Positions 54,385-62,800 of a stretch of DNA of 64,000 bases are shown here, in pieces (positions within the stretch are counted from its first letter, which is position 1; each line of letters opens with the position of its first letter). The stretch is from Dyella telluris (GTDB taxonomy: Bacteria; Pseudomonadota; Gammaproteobacteria; Xanthomonadales; Rhodanobacteraceae). A program made the position numbers and the translations under genes. The DNA is taken from contig NZ_CP060412.1 in NCBI RefSeq assembly GCF_014297575.1, forward strand, positions 4,340,001-4,404,000, written 5' to 3'. A model generated the notes under the pieces. That model was not told the origin of the DNA and ran no database searches. It saw only the letters and a list, made by a program, of their open reading frames with translations.

Positions 54385-54804
54385 TCAGGACGTGATATGC
54401 AGCGGCCCGAGAATGCGCGAGGGGTGCTCCAGCGCCAGGCGGCCGTGGCCGATGCCCTGGCTGATGCTCTGGGCAATGCGCTCGGCCGTGCTGATGAACA
54501 GCTCGGCTGCCGGCGGCTCGAATACCTCGCGTGCGGTTTCCCGCCATAGCGCCAGCCATCGGTGGAACAGCGCCTGCGGGAAGGCGGGCAAGGCGCGGTG
54601 CACGCCCATCGGGTTGCCGTGGTAGCGACCCGTGCGCAGGATCACGGATGACCAGAAATCGCGCAGCGTATGCGTGTGTTCCGTCCAGTCATGCACGGCC
54701 GCGTTGAACACTGGGCCAAGCTCCGCGTCCGCGCGAACCTTGTCATAGAAGCGGTCGACCAGCGTTGCGATGCCGACCTCGTTTGCAGTGGGGAAAAGCG
54801 CCAT
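54385..54804 (-). CDS. Group III truncated haemoglobin
   Basis: A 139-residue 2-on-2 globin. LVDRFYDKVRADAELGPVF carries the B10-type Tyr (Y20), HTHTLRDFWSSVILRTGRYHGNPM is the group III signature, and H81 (FPQALFHRWLALW) is the proximal haem ligand. Such globins bind O2/NO and often help NO detoxification. It is 26 bp after nnrS on the same strand and so is probably controlled by the TGAC-N4-GTCA site upstream of nnrS. Confidence 0.92.
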   Translation of the reverse strand: MALFPTANEVGIATLVDRFYDKVRADAELGPVFNAAVHDWTEHTHTLRDFWSSVILRTGRYHGNPMGVHRALPAFPQALFHRWLALWRETAREVFEPPAAELFISTAERIAQSISQGIGHGRLALEHPSRILGPLHITS

Positions 54805-54830
54805 TTGCGAGTGTCTTGGTGTGATGCGTG

Positions 54831-56063
54831 TCAGCCAGGCGCGCCGTCGCGCCTTGGGGTGAGATAGATCCATAGCGAGCGCGCCGCCCATGGGGTAAGG
54901 GCGAGCAGCCAGAGGGCTGCGGCGGCGATGTACCACGGCCATGGTTGAGAGATGTATTCCGCCACCACGCGAATCAAGGCCACCAGCTGCATGCCGAGAA
55001 ACGCCATCCAGGGCACCGGCCCCATGGCAAGCGGACGCCCGGAGTGGCCGTGGGTGACCCGCGTGACCATCGCCACCAGCATCGCACTGAAGAAGCCGAT
55101 GGTCAGGGCGTGCAGCGGCGCCAGTGCGCGCGAGGCCGTGGTGGTCGCGAGCACCTGCAGGCTGTCGATCGTATAGAGCAGGAACGACAGCGGCAGCCAC
55201 GCCAGCGCGATGTACAGCACCAGCAGCAGCCCGGGGCGTCGGGCCTTCCACGGTTGCCAGGCCAGCCACTGCCAAAGCAGCAGGGCCGTCAGCGGTGCGT
55301 CGGCCAGCCATCGCCAGGCGGGCAGGCCGGACAGGTCCAGCGCGAGATGGCCAGCGGCAAGCGCCCATAGCGCCCACAGCGACCATGCGGGGCGGACCAC
55401 CCGATACCCTGCGACCACATTGCCGGAGAAGAACGGCACCATGCGATGGGCCACCGTGAAGTACACCGGCAGCAGGAAGCCGAACGTGCCGATGCGGTTC
55501 GCCACGACGATCCACGTCACGGGGGCGCCAAGGCTGGCACACAGTGCCAGCGCCAGACCCACCGCGCCCATGGCCAGTGCGCACCATGCGGACATTGCCC
55601 AGGTGTCGCCAAAGCCGTGTCGATGAAGACGGGTGGCCAGTGATCCCAGTGCGGTGAACCAGCCGAGCAGCATCATCGCCAGGCCGGCGGGGAGCATGCG
55701 TGGAGCGAGGCACGCTGACGACAGTACGGTCGCCGCGCCAGCGAGCATGAGTGCGAACACGGCGACATAGGTGCGCTTGGGCACGATGTCCACGTTCATC
55801 CAGCGCGGAAACACCGTGAGCAGGAAGCCCATGATGAAGGGGGCCAGCGTGGCGTACTGCATCAGGATGCCGTGCGTCCAGCCGACCGGCAGCGGCTGGG
55901 CCGGGATCGGCCAGCCACGCCAGGACGCCAGCAGCACCCACAGCCACCACGCCATGCCGGCGACAAGCAGCGTGGCGCCAGCAAAGAACATGGCTCGATG
56001 CGGTGCGGCCAGCAGCACGGGCGCGGGTATCGAGGCAGGCGTGGACGGAGGGCTGGAAGGCAT
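54831..56063 (-). CDS. nnrS: NnrS-family haem/copper membrane protein
   Basis: A 410-residue inner-membrane protein with ~12 TM helices. Conserved family features include WTHGILMQYATLAPFIMGFLLT, FPRWM, VYFTVAHRMVPFFSGN and LHALTIGFFSAMLVAMVTRVTHGHSGRPL. NnrS protects against nitrosative stress and is normally under NO-responsive Crp/Fnr regulators. Operon with the truncated globin; divergent from a second FNR-type regulator. Confidence 0.94.
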   Translation of the reverse strand: MPSSPPSTPASIPAPVLLAAPHRAMFFAGATLLVAGMAWWLWVLLASWRGWPIPAQPLPVGWTHGILMQYATLAPFIMGFLLTVFPRWMNVDIVPKRTYVAVFALMLAGAATVLSSACLAPRMLPAGLAMMLLGWFTALGSLATRLHRHGFGDTWAMSAWCALAMGAVGLALALCASLGAPVTWIVVANRIGTFGFLLPVYFTVAHRMVPFFSGNVVAGYRVVRPAWSLWALWALAAGHLALDLSGLPAWRWLADAPLTALLLWQWLAWQPWKARRPGLLLVLYIALAWLPLSFLLYTIDSLQVLATTTASRALAPLHALTIGFFSAMLVAMVTRVTHGHSGRPLAMGPVPWMAFLGMQLVALIRVVAEYISQPWPWYIAAAALWLLALTPWAARSLWIYLTPRRDGAPG

Positions 56064-56127
56064 GTGGAAAATCCGCTGCGTGGTGCGTCGGAGTCCGTAG
56101 TGTCATGGCCGGTACGCCCTGCATGCC

Positions 56128-56141
56128 CTGACCTGGGTCAG
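56128..56141. promoter_or_regulatory. FNR-type dyad between nnrS and the second fnr-like gene
   Basis: CTGACCTGGGTCAG: TGAC-N4-GTCA, extended by one C/G base each side to a 14-bp dyad. It lies 65-78 bp before the nnrS start and about 120 bp before the regulator. Third copy of this dyad in the window. Confidence 0.6.
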
Positions 56142-56262
56142 ATTTGCCGGCGCACCGCGGCCGGCTCCCGCGGGCAGATCACGAAGGGGCGGTGTGCCCG
56201 GCCAACCTGAGCATATCGATATGCTACTGTCGCCGCACGGGGATGCAGAGGGTGAAGCGATC

Positions 56263-57135
56263 ATGCGCAGACCTTCCCAGCACAGACGTCCAGACGCAGC
56301 CGGCGACGCCGGGCGGTCGGCTGGCGAGCCGGTGACGGCCCGTCGCCAGGCTGCGCACGCGTCGCCGTCGGGGAGCCGCCGTCGCGCATCGCCATCCAGA
56401 AGTCCGCATGCGCCCGTAGCCGACCAGTTGCCGCCGTGCACCAGCTGCGCGTTCGCCGGGAGTTGCCTGGTTACCCTGGGGCAGTCGCCCACGTCGCGCG
56501 AATACGTGGCGGGCCGGGCATGGTCCTGCGAGGCCGGGGACGTCGTCGTCCGTCGTGGCGAGGCGCTGCGCGAGATCCATGTCGTGCGCAAAGGCGGCGT
56601 GAAGGCGTTCGTCGTGGCCAGCGACGGCAGGGAACAGGTGCTGGGCTTCCATCTTCCTGGCGAGTTGATCGGTTTGGACGCGATCCATCTGGATCGCCAT
56701 CCCGGTGACGTTGTCGCGCTGCAGTCCTCCGAGTTCTGTCGCCTCTCGTTCGACGAAGTGCTTCAGCTTTCATCGCGTGTGCCGAAGGTGCAGCAGCAGT
56801 TGCTGCGGCTGATCAGCCGGGAGCTGGGACGCGCAAGCCAGCTGGCGGGCGACCTCAATGCGGAAGAGCGCGTGGCGTCCTTCCTGCTTGACCAGAAGCG
56901 GCGCAGTGCCGTGGTCGGTGGAAAGGCACAGGTCATGCGCCTGCCCATGTCGCGCATGGACATGGCGAACTACCTGCGGCTGGCGGCCGAAACCGTGAGT
57001 CGCGTATTCGGGCGGTTTCGCGCGCGCGGCTGGGTTGACGTGACCGGACGCAAGGTGCGCCTGCTCGATGCCGAAGCACTCCATCGCGTCTGCCAGGACT
57101 CTCCGCGCGCCGGCGCAAGCCCGTCCGCTCAGTGA
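56263..57135 (+). CDS. Second FNR-type regulator with a basic N-terminal extension
   Basis: A 290-residue Crp/Fnr regulator. Like the 45.2-kb protein it has all four cluster Cys residues: C59, C62, C68 (CTSCAFAGSC) and C159 (SSEFCRLSF). The HTH recognition helix is AAETVSRVFGRFRARG (E-x2-S-R). A ~50-residue Arg/Ser/Pro/Ala-rich extension precedes the cluster region. The start ATG 56263 follows GAGGGTG; ATG 56221 and GTG 56194 are possible. Divergent from nnrS-globin with a TGAC-N4-GTCA site between, so it may regulate NO defence through a nitrosylatable Fe-S cluster. Confidence 0.88.
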   Translation: MRRPSQHRRPDAAGDAGRSAGEPVTARRQAAHASPSGSRRRASPSRSPHAPVADQLPPCTSCAFAGSCLVTLGQSPTSREYVAGRAWSCEAGDVVVRRGEALREIHVVRKGGVKAFVVASDGREQVLGFHLPGELIGLDAIHLDRHPGDVVALQSSEFCRLSFDEVLQLSSRVPKVQQQLLRLISRELGRASQLAGDLNAEERVASFLLDQKRRSAVVGGKAQVMRLPMSRMDMANYLRLAAETVSRVFGRFRARGWVDVTGRKVRLLDAEALHRVCQDSPRAGASPSAQ

Positions 57136-57198
57136 CTTCATGCACGGGCATGTCCCGGCGGGGCGGCGCATGCTCGCCCTCATTGCCGGAGGTCATCC

Positions 57199-57942
57199 AT
57201 GCTCAAGCACGCACGCGCTGCCTTATGTGTCGTTTTCGCAGCAGCCAGTGCCTGGTCGGCCGCGCATGCCGACGAGGCGCCGGTGGCCTTGCGCGACGAA
57301 CTGGTGAAGACCACGCAGGCGCTGATGGATGCGTTGCCGACCGGTGACAAGGCGCCCTGGGAGCGCTGGGTCACGGACGATGCCGTGATCATCGATGAAT
57401 TCGGCCGGGTGGCCGGCAAGGCCGAGACCATCGCTTCGCTCCATCGATTTCCGGCGGGTGTTGCCGGCAGCATGGAGATGCGCGATCCGCACGCATGGCT
57501 GCATGGGGAAACGGCCTTGCTCAGCGTGGAGGAGTACGAGCGCGAATCGTATTACGGGCAGTCGTTCGTGGTGAGGTACCGGTCGCTGCTCACCTTCGTG
57601 AAGCAATCTGGCCAGTGGAAGCTGGCGGGCGCACAGGACGTCACCATTCCCACCCCTCCGCCGAAGCTGGACGTGCCTGGCCTGGTACCTGCCGATTATG
57701 TGGGCACTTATCGCTACGCACCGGGCCGGGCCTGGACGGTGTCGGTCGATCATGGCGTGCTGGGCATCGTCACGCGTCAGGGTGGCCCGGCGAATGTGCT
57801 GCAGCCGGTGGCCCGGGATGTTTTCATGGGCAGCGATGACGAGCGGAACCTGATGATCTTCCAGCGCGACGGACAGGGCAGGGTCACGGCGCTGGTCGAG
57901 CGGCGCAAGTTCAACGACCTGAGGCTGGGCCGGGAAAACTGA
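57199..57942 (+). CDS. Secreted NTF2-like (DUF4440-type) protein
   Basis: A 247-residue exported protein: signal peptide ending SAAHA, then an NTF2-like cone fold (ELVKTTQALMDALPTGDKAPWERWVTDDAVIIDE, FGRVAGKAETIASL, a W-K-x-A-G strand). The last ~90 residues form another beta-rich domain (PADYVGTYRYAPGRAWTVSVDHG), as in some DUF4440 proteins. Function unknown; may bind a small ligand. GGAGG at 57188-57192 fits the start ATG. It is 63 bp after the regulator, so possibly co-transcribed. Confidence 0.78.
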   Translation: MLKHARAALCVVFAAASAWSAAHADEAPVALRDELVKTTQALMDALPTGDKAPWERWVTDDAVIIDEFGRVAGKAETIASLHRFPAGVAGSMEMRDPHAWLHGETALLSVEEYERESYYGQSFVVRYRSLLTFVKQSGQWKLAGAQDVTIPTPPPKLDVPGLVPADYVGTYRYAPGRAWTVSVDHGVLGIVTRQGGPANVLQPVARDVFMGSDDERNLMIFQRDGQGRVTALVERRKFNDLRLGREN

Positions 57943-58057
57943 CCGGGATTTAGCTTCCTCTTGATACAACAAAGCGTTTCGATATCACCCGCAAAGGGCG
58001 CGCATGGTGCGTCTCCCGGCTTTCTGTCGCGACGGGAGGGTCGGGTGTTAGGCGATC

Positions 58058-58684
58058 ATGGATGCCAATATCGCGGCCATGGATGACTTCGTCATGCCCA
58101 GGACGCTCGGCAAGGGGCGTACCTACGTCTACCTGTTCCCGTGGCGCGAGCAGGATCTGCTGAAGGTCGGGTTTTCGCGGCAGCCGCTGGTGCGCCTGCG
58201 CACCTTGCATCGGCGGTTCTTCGACGTGTTCGACCTGGATCGCGGTTGCCTGCTGGAAACCGGGCGCCTGGCGCAGGCACGGAAGATCGAGCGCGACATC
58301 ATCCTGCGTCATGCGGAGCAGCGCTCGCCGCCCCCGCTGGTGATTCCCGATGCGGCGGCGGGCTACAGCGAATGGTTTCGCGGTGTGTGCCCGGAAGTGA
58401 CTGCGGCCCTGCATGAAGCCGCTGCGCGCGAAAGTGTTGAGCTGCGCTCGCTGCGCGACTGGCTGCAGCAATGGTTCGAAAGCCGGGGTGATGGGCTGTA
58501 CGAGTGGTCGCTGCGCATGCTGGAGGCCATGGAGTATGAAACCTTCAACGTGCCGCCGGAGTTGCAGAGGGGCGAAGCCGCACGCTCGTTGCGCTACGTG
58601 ATGGATGCCTGCGAGGCCGTGGGGTTGTCGTTGCCGCGCTTTTTCCCGGATGACGCACTGGCCTGGCGCGCGACCCTGCCGTGA
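58058..58684 (+). CDS. GIY-YIG / T5orf172-like domain protein
   Basis: A 208-residue protein. Residues ~20-52 read GRTYVYLFPWREQDLLKVGF then SRQPLVRLRTLH, fitting the GIY-YIG pattern in a divergent form (YVYLF for GIY; KVGFS for YIG; Arg in RLRTLH). The His/Arg/Glu active set is partly present (R-KIERDI). The C-terminal half is helical and unrecognised. GIY-YIG domains are nucleases, but degenerate forms like this may only bind DNA. No mobile-element context is seen. ATG 58058 is used; ATG 58079 is possible. Confidence 0.65.
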   Translation: MDANIAAMDDFVMPRTLGKGRTYVYLFPWREQDLLKVGFSRQPLVRLRTLHRRFFDVFDLDRGCLLETGRLAQARKIERDIILRHAEQRSPPPLVIPDAAAGYSEWFRGVCPEVTAALHEAAARESVELRSLRDWLQQWFESRGDGLYEWSLRMLEAMEYETFNVPPELQRGEAARSLRYVMDACEAVGLSLPRFFPDDALAWRATLP

Positions 58685-58711
58685 GGTGCAAGCCCCGTCA
58701 CGGCACCTGAT

Positions 58712-58993
58712 TCACCAGCGGAGGCGGGCGCGGGCTTTGGCGGCGCGTTCACCCATGTGGATGCCGGCCCAGGCCACGCCAAAGGTCAATGGCAGTACAG
58801 CAAGTCGCAACAATGGCGGCAGCAGCCCGCTGCTGGCCAGCATGAGGCAGGCCAGGATCAGCAGCAGATCTGCGCGCAGGCGGCGCCGCCTGCAATCAGC
58901 GACCTTGCGCATGTAGATGGCGACCGCTTCGTCAAACGCTGCCCGCTCTCCGAGCGACGGCATGCTCCGTTCACGCGTGGCCAATAGACGCAT
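58712..58993 (-). CDS. Small membrane protein (93 aa)
   Basis: I do not recognise a family. After a charged N-terminus (FDEAVAIYMRKVADCRRRRLRAD) come two hydrophobic stretches, LLLILACLMLASSGLLPPLL and LAVLPLTFGVAWAGIHMG, then a basic end KARARLRW. The positive-inside pattern fits a two-TM hairpin. ATG 58993 has a G-rich GGGGGTAAGG in front; ATG 58963 would shorten it by 10 residues. It stands alone, tail to tail with the GIY-YIG gene. Confidence 0.55.
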   Translation of the reverse strand: MRLLATRERSMPSLGERAAFDEAVAIYMRKVADCRRRRLRADLLLILACLMLASSGLLPPLLRLAVLPLTFGVAWAGIHMGERAAKARARLRW

Positions 58994-59124
58994 TCGCCTT
59001 ACCCCCTGCCAACGCCGTTGTGGCGCTTGCAGGCATGTTAGGCAGGCCGAAGGTGATGGCCGGATCAAGGAATCGTGTGGGTGGAGTTCAACGCGACAAT
59101 CCGCCAAACCGGTCGCGTTGCGTC

Positions 59125-59709
59125 TCACGCATCCTTGCGCGTACGGAACGCCACGCTGACGCGCGGACCCATGGCGTAGGTCTGTTTGGGAATGCCGTGG
59201 TCGTAGTGCAGCTGCGTGTCCCAGCTCATCCACAGCAGGCTGCCGGCAGCCAGGTCCAGGTCCAGTCGACGCGGTGCTAGGTGCTTCTTGTTGCGGATGT
59301 GCATCCGTCGCGTGGCGCCCAGCGAGAGCAGGACGATCGGGTGACCTTCCTGCAGGTCGCCCAGGCGGTCGTTGTGCATGGCCACGCTGTCATGCTCGTT
59401 GCGATACAGGTTCAGGCCGATGCTGTTGAACGGCTCGCCCGTGCGGCGGCGCACCCGATCGAGCACGACGTCCAGCGGCCATGGCAGCGCCGGGTCACCG
59501 GCAGAGAAATGCGCGGTAAGGCGTGGCACGTCCAGTTCGCGCTCGTACATCAGCCGCCGCTGCTGGCGCCAGATCGGGCTGTCGAGCAGGTGTTCGAGCC
59601 ACTGCTCCGCCTCCCGGGCGTCGATCACGTTCTCCTCGTACACGATCCGGCCGCTGGCATCGTCCAGCAGCACGAGCGGTCCTTGGGTGAACAGTGAAAG
59701 TTGAGACAC
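59125..59709 (-). CDS. alkB: AlkB-family Fe(II)/2-oxoglutarate dioxygenase
   Basis: A 194-residue DNA/RNA dealkylation-repair enzyme. Iron ligands H112 and D114 are in HDSVAMHNDR and H171 in HYDHGIPK; the 2-oxoglutarate Arg residues are in GPRVSVAFR. The substrate lid segment FNSIGLNLYRNE is typical. It should remove 1-methyladenine and 3-methylcytosine by oxidation. The start is set at GTG 59709 before SQLSLF; no clear ribosome site is visible and TTG 59766 is in frame. Not in an ada operon. Confidence 0.9.
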   Translation of the reverse strand: MSQLSLFTQGPLVLLDDASGRIVYEENVIDAREAEQWLEHLLDSPIWRQQRRLMYERELDVPRLTAHFSAGDPALPWPLDVVLDRVRRRTGEPFNSIGLNLYRNEHDSVAMHNDRLGDLQEGHPIVLLSLGATRRMHIRNKKHLAPRRLDLDLAAGSLLWMSWDTQLHYDHGIPKQTYAMGPRVSVAFRTRKDA

Positions 59710-59811
59710 GGTATAGGGGCGTGGCGCGAGTCGGGGCCTACTCCATATGGGGATGGCGGCGCTCAATTCGAGGGGCGTCGGCGGCGCCCTTCGGTGTCGC
59801 GCGTGGCGAAT

Positions 59812-60528
59812 TCAGATGGCTTTGCAGGAGAGCGCTGCAGCGAGCCGTTGCGGCAGTTCCGTGAAGTGCCTGGCGACAGATGGCATGGCTACGTCATGCG
59901 GCAGCTGGCCATAACCCCAGTCCGCGAAGATGCCGGGTATGCCGTAGCTGCGTGCGGCCGCCAGGTCGACGACGTTGTCGCCGATCATCACGGCGGGAAC
60001 GTCGTGCAGGCCGGCGCGATGCAGGGTCTGGTGGATGTGGCACGGGTCGGGCTTCTGTCGTTCCACCGTGTCGCCACCACAGACGGCGGCGAAAAGGTCC
60101 AGCACCTCGAGATGCCCCAGCATGGCGATGGCCGCAGTCTCGATCTTGTTGGTGCACACGGCCAGTTGCCATCCGTCCCGCACAAGCAAATCCAACGTGT
60201 CGCGGGCGCCCGGATAGAGTTGCGCGCCCGCCTCCGCGTGGGTCAGGCAATCCTGCACGAACGCCTCGATATCGCCCGCGACGGGCGATGTCTGGCGCAA
60301 GGCGTATGCTCGGCGTGCAAAAGCGGCCAGGCCATCGCCGAGCAAGGGGATGGCTTCGTCACGCTGCAGCGGTGCGATGCCCCGTCCGTGCAGGCGACGA
60401 TTGATGGCCAGCGCAATGCCGTCGACGGAATCGACCAGGGTGCCGTCAAGATCGAAGATGGCCACGCGCCCGGCCTTGTGAGGCGATGCTGCGTCGCCCG
60501 CGCAACCTCGGGTCGGCCTGTTATCCAT
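59812..60528 (-). CDS. HAD-family phosphatase (phosphoglycolate phosphatase-like)
   Basis: A 238-residue HAD hydrolase: D26-L-D28-G-T in VAIFDLDGTLVDSVDG, the Thr/Lys motif region AVCTNKIETA, ERQKPDPCHIHQTL (Lys) and MIGDNVVDLAAA (acidic motif). The helical cap between motifs I and II matches the Gph/subfamily I type. Substrate unproven; 2-phosphoglycolate from DNA repair or metabolism is the usual one. The start ATG 60528 overlaps the HbpS-like stop by 8 bp. Confidence 0.85.
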   Translation of the reverse strand: MDNRPTRGCAGDAASPHKAGRVAIFDLDGTLVDSVDGIALAINRRLHGRGIAPLQRDEAIPLLGDGLAAFARRAYALRQTSPVAGDIEAFVQDCLTHAEAGAQLYPGARDTLDLLVRDGWQLAVCTNKIETAAIAMLGHLEVLDLFAAVCGGDTVERQKPDPCHIHQTLHRAGLHDVPAVMIGDNVVDLAAARSYGIPGIFADWGYGQLPHDVAMPSVARHFTELPQRLAAALSCKAI

Positions 60529-61015
60529 TGGCCAGTGCCGCCATGCCCGCCCTGGCGATTTCCTCGTCGTGTTGCGGCGTGTCTGCCGAAACGCCGATGG
60601 CACCCACGATATGTCCGTCGACTTCGATGGGAACGCCACCGCGCATCAGCACAAAGCCGCGCGCCGACAGCACTGCCGGCCGCTGGCCGTTGGCGGCATC
60701 TTCCAGTGCGCCGCTGGGGCGGCGGAACAGGGCGGCAGTGCGCGCCTTGGCCGGGGCAAGGTCGACGCCGGCCAGCACGGCAGCGTCATCCATGCGAACC
60801 AGCACGATGGGCAGGCCGCTGGCGTCAACGACGGAGATCACGCAGGGCCAGCCCTGCGACTTGGCCTTGGCCTCCGCGCTGTCGGCGATGCGTTTGGCGG
60901 CGCTCAGGGTCAGTACGGGTTGCGTGGGCAGGGTCATGGCGGCGGCTGCAAGAGGGAGGGTGACGGCGGTTCCGATCAAGGAGCCGATGGCAAGCAGGCG
61001 AAGGCGGTTCTTCAT
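60521..61015 (-). CDS. Secreted HbpS/GlcG-family protein
   Basis: A 164-residue exported protein: signal peptide ending PLAAAAM, then the GlcG/HbpS domain: LTLSAAKRIADSAEAKAKSQGW, ISVVDASGLPIVLVRMDDA, and RGGVPIEVDGHIVGAIGVSAD. HbpS of Streptomyces binds haem; GlcG is of unknown role. Divergent from a LysR gene, with an operator between, so it and the overlapping HAD gene are probably LysR targets. Confidence 0.85.
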   Translation of the reverse strand: MKNRLRLLAIGSLIGTAVTLPLAAAAMTLPTQPVLTLSAAKRIADSAEAKAKSQGWPCVISVVDASGLPIVLVRMDDAAVLAGVDLAPAKARTAALFRRPSGALEDAANGQRPAVLSARGFVLMRGGVPIEVDGHIVGAIGVSADTPQHDEEIARAGMAALANG

Positions 61016-61092
61016 GAAAACATCTCGCGGGATGGGTGCGCCTATTCAAGCCTTTCGGGCGTTCCCGTGCATTGCCAGTTCATGGGATTACA

Positions 61093-61109
61093 ATTAGGCA
61101 ATACCTAAT
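61093..61109. promoter_or_regulatory. LysR-type operator
   Basis: ATTAGGCAATACCTAAT is a perfect 6+6 inverted repeat with 5-bp spacer and contains the T-N11-A pattern of LysR sites. It lies 15 bp before lysR and 78 bp before the divergent HbpS-like gene, so it fits both autorepression and activation of the neighbour. Confidence 0.75.
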
Positions 61110-61124
61110 GAAGAGGCGCATGGC

Positions 61125-62027
61125 ATGGAGCTTCGGCACCTGCGGTACTTCATTGCCGTCGCGGAGGAGTTGCACTTTGCGAGGGCGGCGGAGCGACTGG
61201 GCATCGCAGCGCCCACCCTCACCGTGCAGATCCAGGAGCTGGAGCAGGCGCTGGGCGCGCGCCTGTTACTCCGCTCGAAGCGATCCGTAGCACTGACGCC
61301 CGCCGGCGAGGCGTTCCTCGGCGAGGCCCGGTTGGCCGTAACCCAGTTCGAGCGCGCGCGCAGCGTCGGGCAGCGCGCAGGGCGCGGCGAGATCGGTCGC
61401 ATCGAAGTGGGCTACGTGGGCTCTGCGGCGTATTCCGGTGCGCTGCAGGCGCAGGTGCAGCGGTTTCGCGCGGCAAGGCCTGAAGTGGAGATCGTGGCCA
61501 CCGAGCATCCCATGGAGGTCCTGCCGGCCATGCTGGAAGAAGGCAGGATCGACGTGGGCTTTGTTCGCCTGCCGATGCGCCTGCCCGCCCCGCTGGCGTC
61601 GCATGCGTTGGTGCACGACGTTTTCTGCGTGGCCTTGCCGTCCCGGCATGCGCTGGTGGCTGTCGCCGGGCCGCTCGCGGCGCGGTCGCTGGCGGGTGAG
61701 CGTTTCATCGTGCCGGAGCAGCCATTGGGAACCTATGAGGTGGGACGGCGCGGGCGTTTCACTCCGCGCATCGGTGCTGTGCCCGGGAGTCTGGTGGCGG
61801 TGCTGACCCAGGTGTCGGTAGGTGCGGGTGTCGCCATCGTTCCCAGTGTGCTCAAGGACGTGATCGACATGCCGGGCGTCCGCTTCAGGCCGCTGGCTGG
61901 CAAACCGGTCGCATCAGGCGTGGCGGTGGTCTTTCGCAGGCAGGAGCGTTCGGCGGCAGTCGCTGCGTTTATCCAGCAGGTGCGTGCAACAGCGGCGCTC
62001 TCGGTAGTCTATCCGCAGCGCGGCTGA
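61125..62027 (+). CDS. LysR-family transcriptional regulator
   Basis: A 300-residue regulator. The N-terminal winged HTH is typical: MELRHLRYFIAVAEELHFARAAERLGIAAPTLTVQIQELEQALG shown across residues 1-44 in part (key elements: HLRYF, RAAERLG, PTLTVQI). The effector domain starts EIGRIEVGYVGSAAYSG. Inducer unknown. Divergent from the HbpS-like/HAD pair with an ATTAGG/CCTAAT operator between. Followed by a strong terminator. Confidence 0.92.
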   Translation: MELRHLRYFIAVAEELHFARAAERLGIAAPTLTVQIQELEQALGARLLLRSKRSVALTPAGEAFLGEARLAVTQFERARSVGQRAGRGEIGRIEVGYVGSAAYSGALQAQVQRFRAARPEVEIVATEHPMEVLPAMLEEGRIDVGFVRLPMRLPAPLASHALVHDVFCVALPSRHALVAVAGPLAARSLAGERFIVPEQPLGTYEVGRRGRFTPRIGAVPGSLVAVLTQVSVGAGVAIVPSVLKDVIDMPGVRFRPLAGKPVASGVAVVFRRQERSAAVAAFIQQVRATAALSVVYPQRG

Positions 62028-62051
62028 GGTCCGGCCTGCATCGGCACGCAA

Positions 62052-62080
62052 GGCCGGCGCTTGCGGGCGCCGGCCATTTT
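62052..62080 (+). terminator. Terminator after lysR
   Basis: GGCCGGCGC (62052-62060), loop TTGCGG, GCGCCGGCC (62067-62075), then ATTTT. It may also serve the PAP2 gene ending at 62093 from the other side. Confidence 0.75.
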
Positions 62081-62092
62081 CAGGATGGCCTC

Positions 62093-62800
62093 TCAGGTGC
62101 CCTGTGCCGGTGCGGCAGACAAGTGCAGTGCCGCGCGCAGTTCGGTGCGGGCGGCTTCGTAGTCGCCATGCCAGTCGGCCCGATTCAATACTTCGGCGCC
62201 GATCACCGTGCCGGCAAGACGGCCGGCTTCCACGTCGCTGGGATAGTGCGCGCCCATCACGATGCGGTGCTGCGCATACAGGTCGGCACGGGCGAAGATC
62301 TCCGTGCGCTTCTCCGGGACCATGTTGGCCAGCAGCACGGCCGTGGTGTAGGCAAAGGTGGCATGCCCGCTCGGATAGCTCCAGTCGTCCGCCTTCTCCT
62401 TGGCCAGCGGGTGTACCTGGCTGGATGTCACCGAGGGGCGGGCGCGTCGCCAGTAGAGCTTGGCCTCCGCTACCTCGGTCTTGTCGAGTCGGGCGACGAG
62501 ATCGAAGAAGGCCGCCGTCTTCGGCAGAGTGGCTGGCTGCATCGCAGGGTCAAGCACGTCCGCAAAGCGGAACACGGAGCGTTCCACGTCTGCCTTGGCT
62601 GCGGCTTGTTCCTCGGCGGTTCGCGAGCGCTGCACGGCGAGTACGGCCTGCAGGTCCTTGCTGGCCTGGGGCGATCCCGCCGCCGGTGGTGGCGGCAGCA
62701 GGGTTGCCAGTTCCAGCATAGGGTGGCTGGCATCGCCGCCATCGGCCATGGCGGGTTGGCTGGCGATCAACGCCAGCAACAGGAGTGCAGGGATCTTCAT
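62093..62800 (-). CDS. Periplasmic PAP2-family acid phosphatase
   Basis: A 235-residue exported phosphatase of the class A acid phosphatase type. Signal peptide ends QPAMA. The three PAP2 motifs are present: KLYWRRARPSV (K-x6-RP), SYPSGHATFAY (PSGH) and RIVMGAHYPSDVEAG (R-x5-H-x3-D). It releases phosphate from organic phosphomonoesters in the periplasm. Its ATG overlaps the TonB receptor stop as TGATG, so the receptor and enzyme are coupled. Confidence 0.92.
   Translation of the reverse strand: MKIPALLLLALIASQPAMADGGDASHPMLELATLLPPPPAAGSPQASKDLQAVLAVQRSRTAEEQAAAKADVERSVFRFADVLDPAMQPATLPKTAAFFDLVARLDKTEVAEAKLYWRRARPSVTSSQVHPLAKEKADDWSYPSGHATFAYTTAVLLANMVPEKRTEIFARADLYAQHRIVMGAHYPSDVEAGRLAGTVIGAEVLNRADWHGDYEAARTELRAALHLSAAPAQGT

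Noticed and set aside
54385..56124. 579-codon frame that would fuse the globin to an upstream region
   Set aside because: Only its last 139 codons are globin; the rest is a frame-shifted shadow of nnrS. The globin has its own start at 54804.
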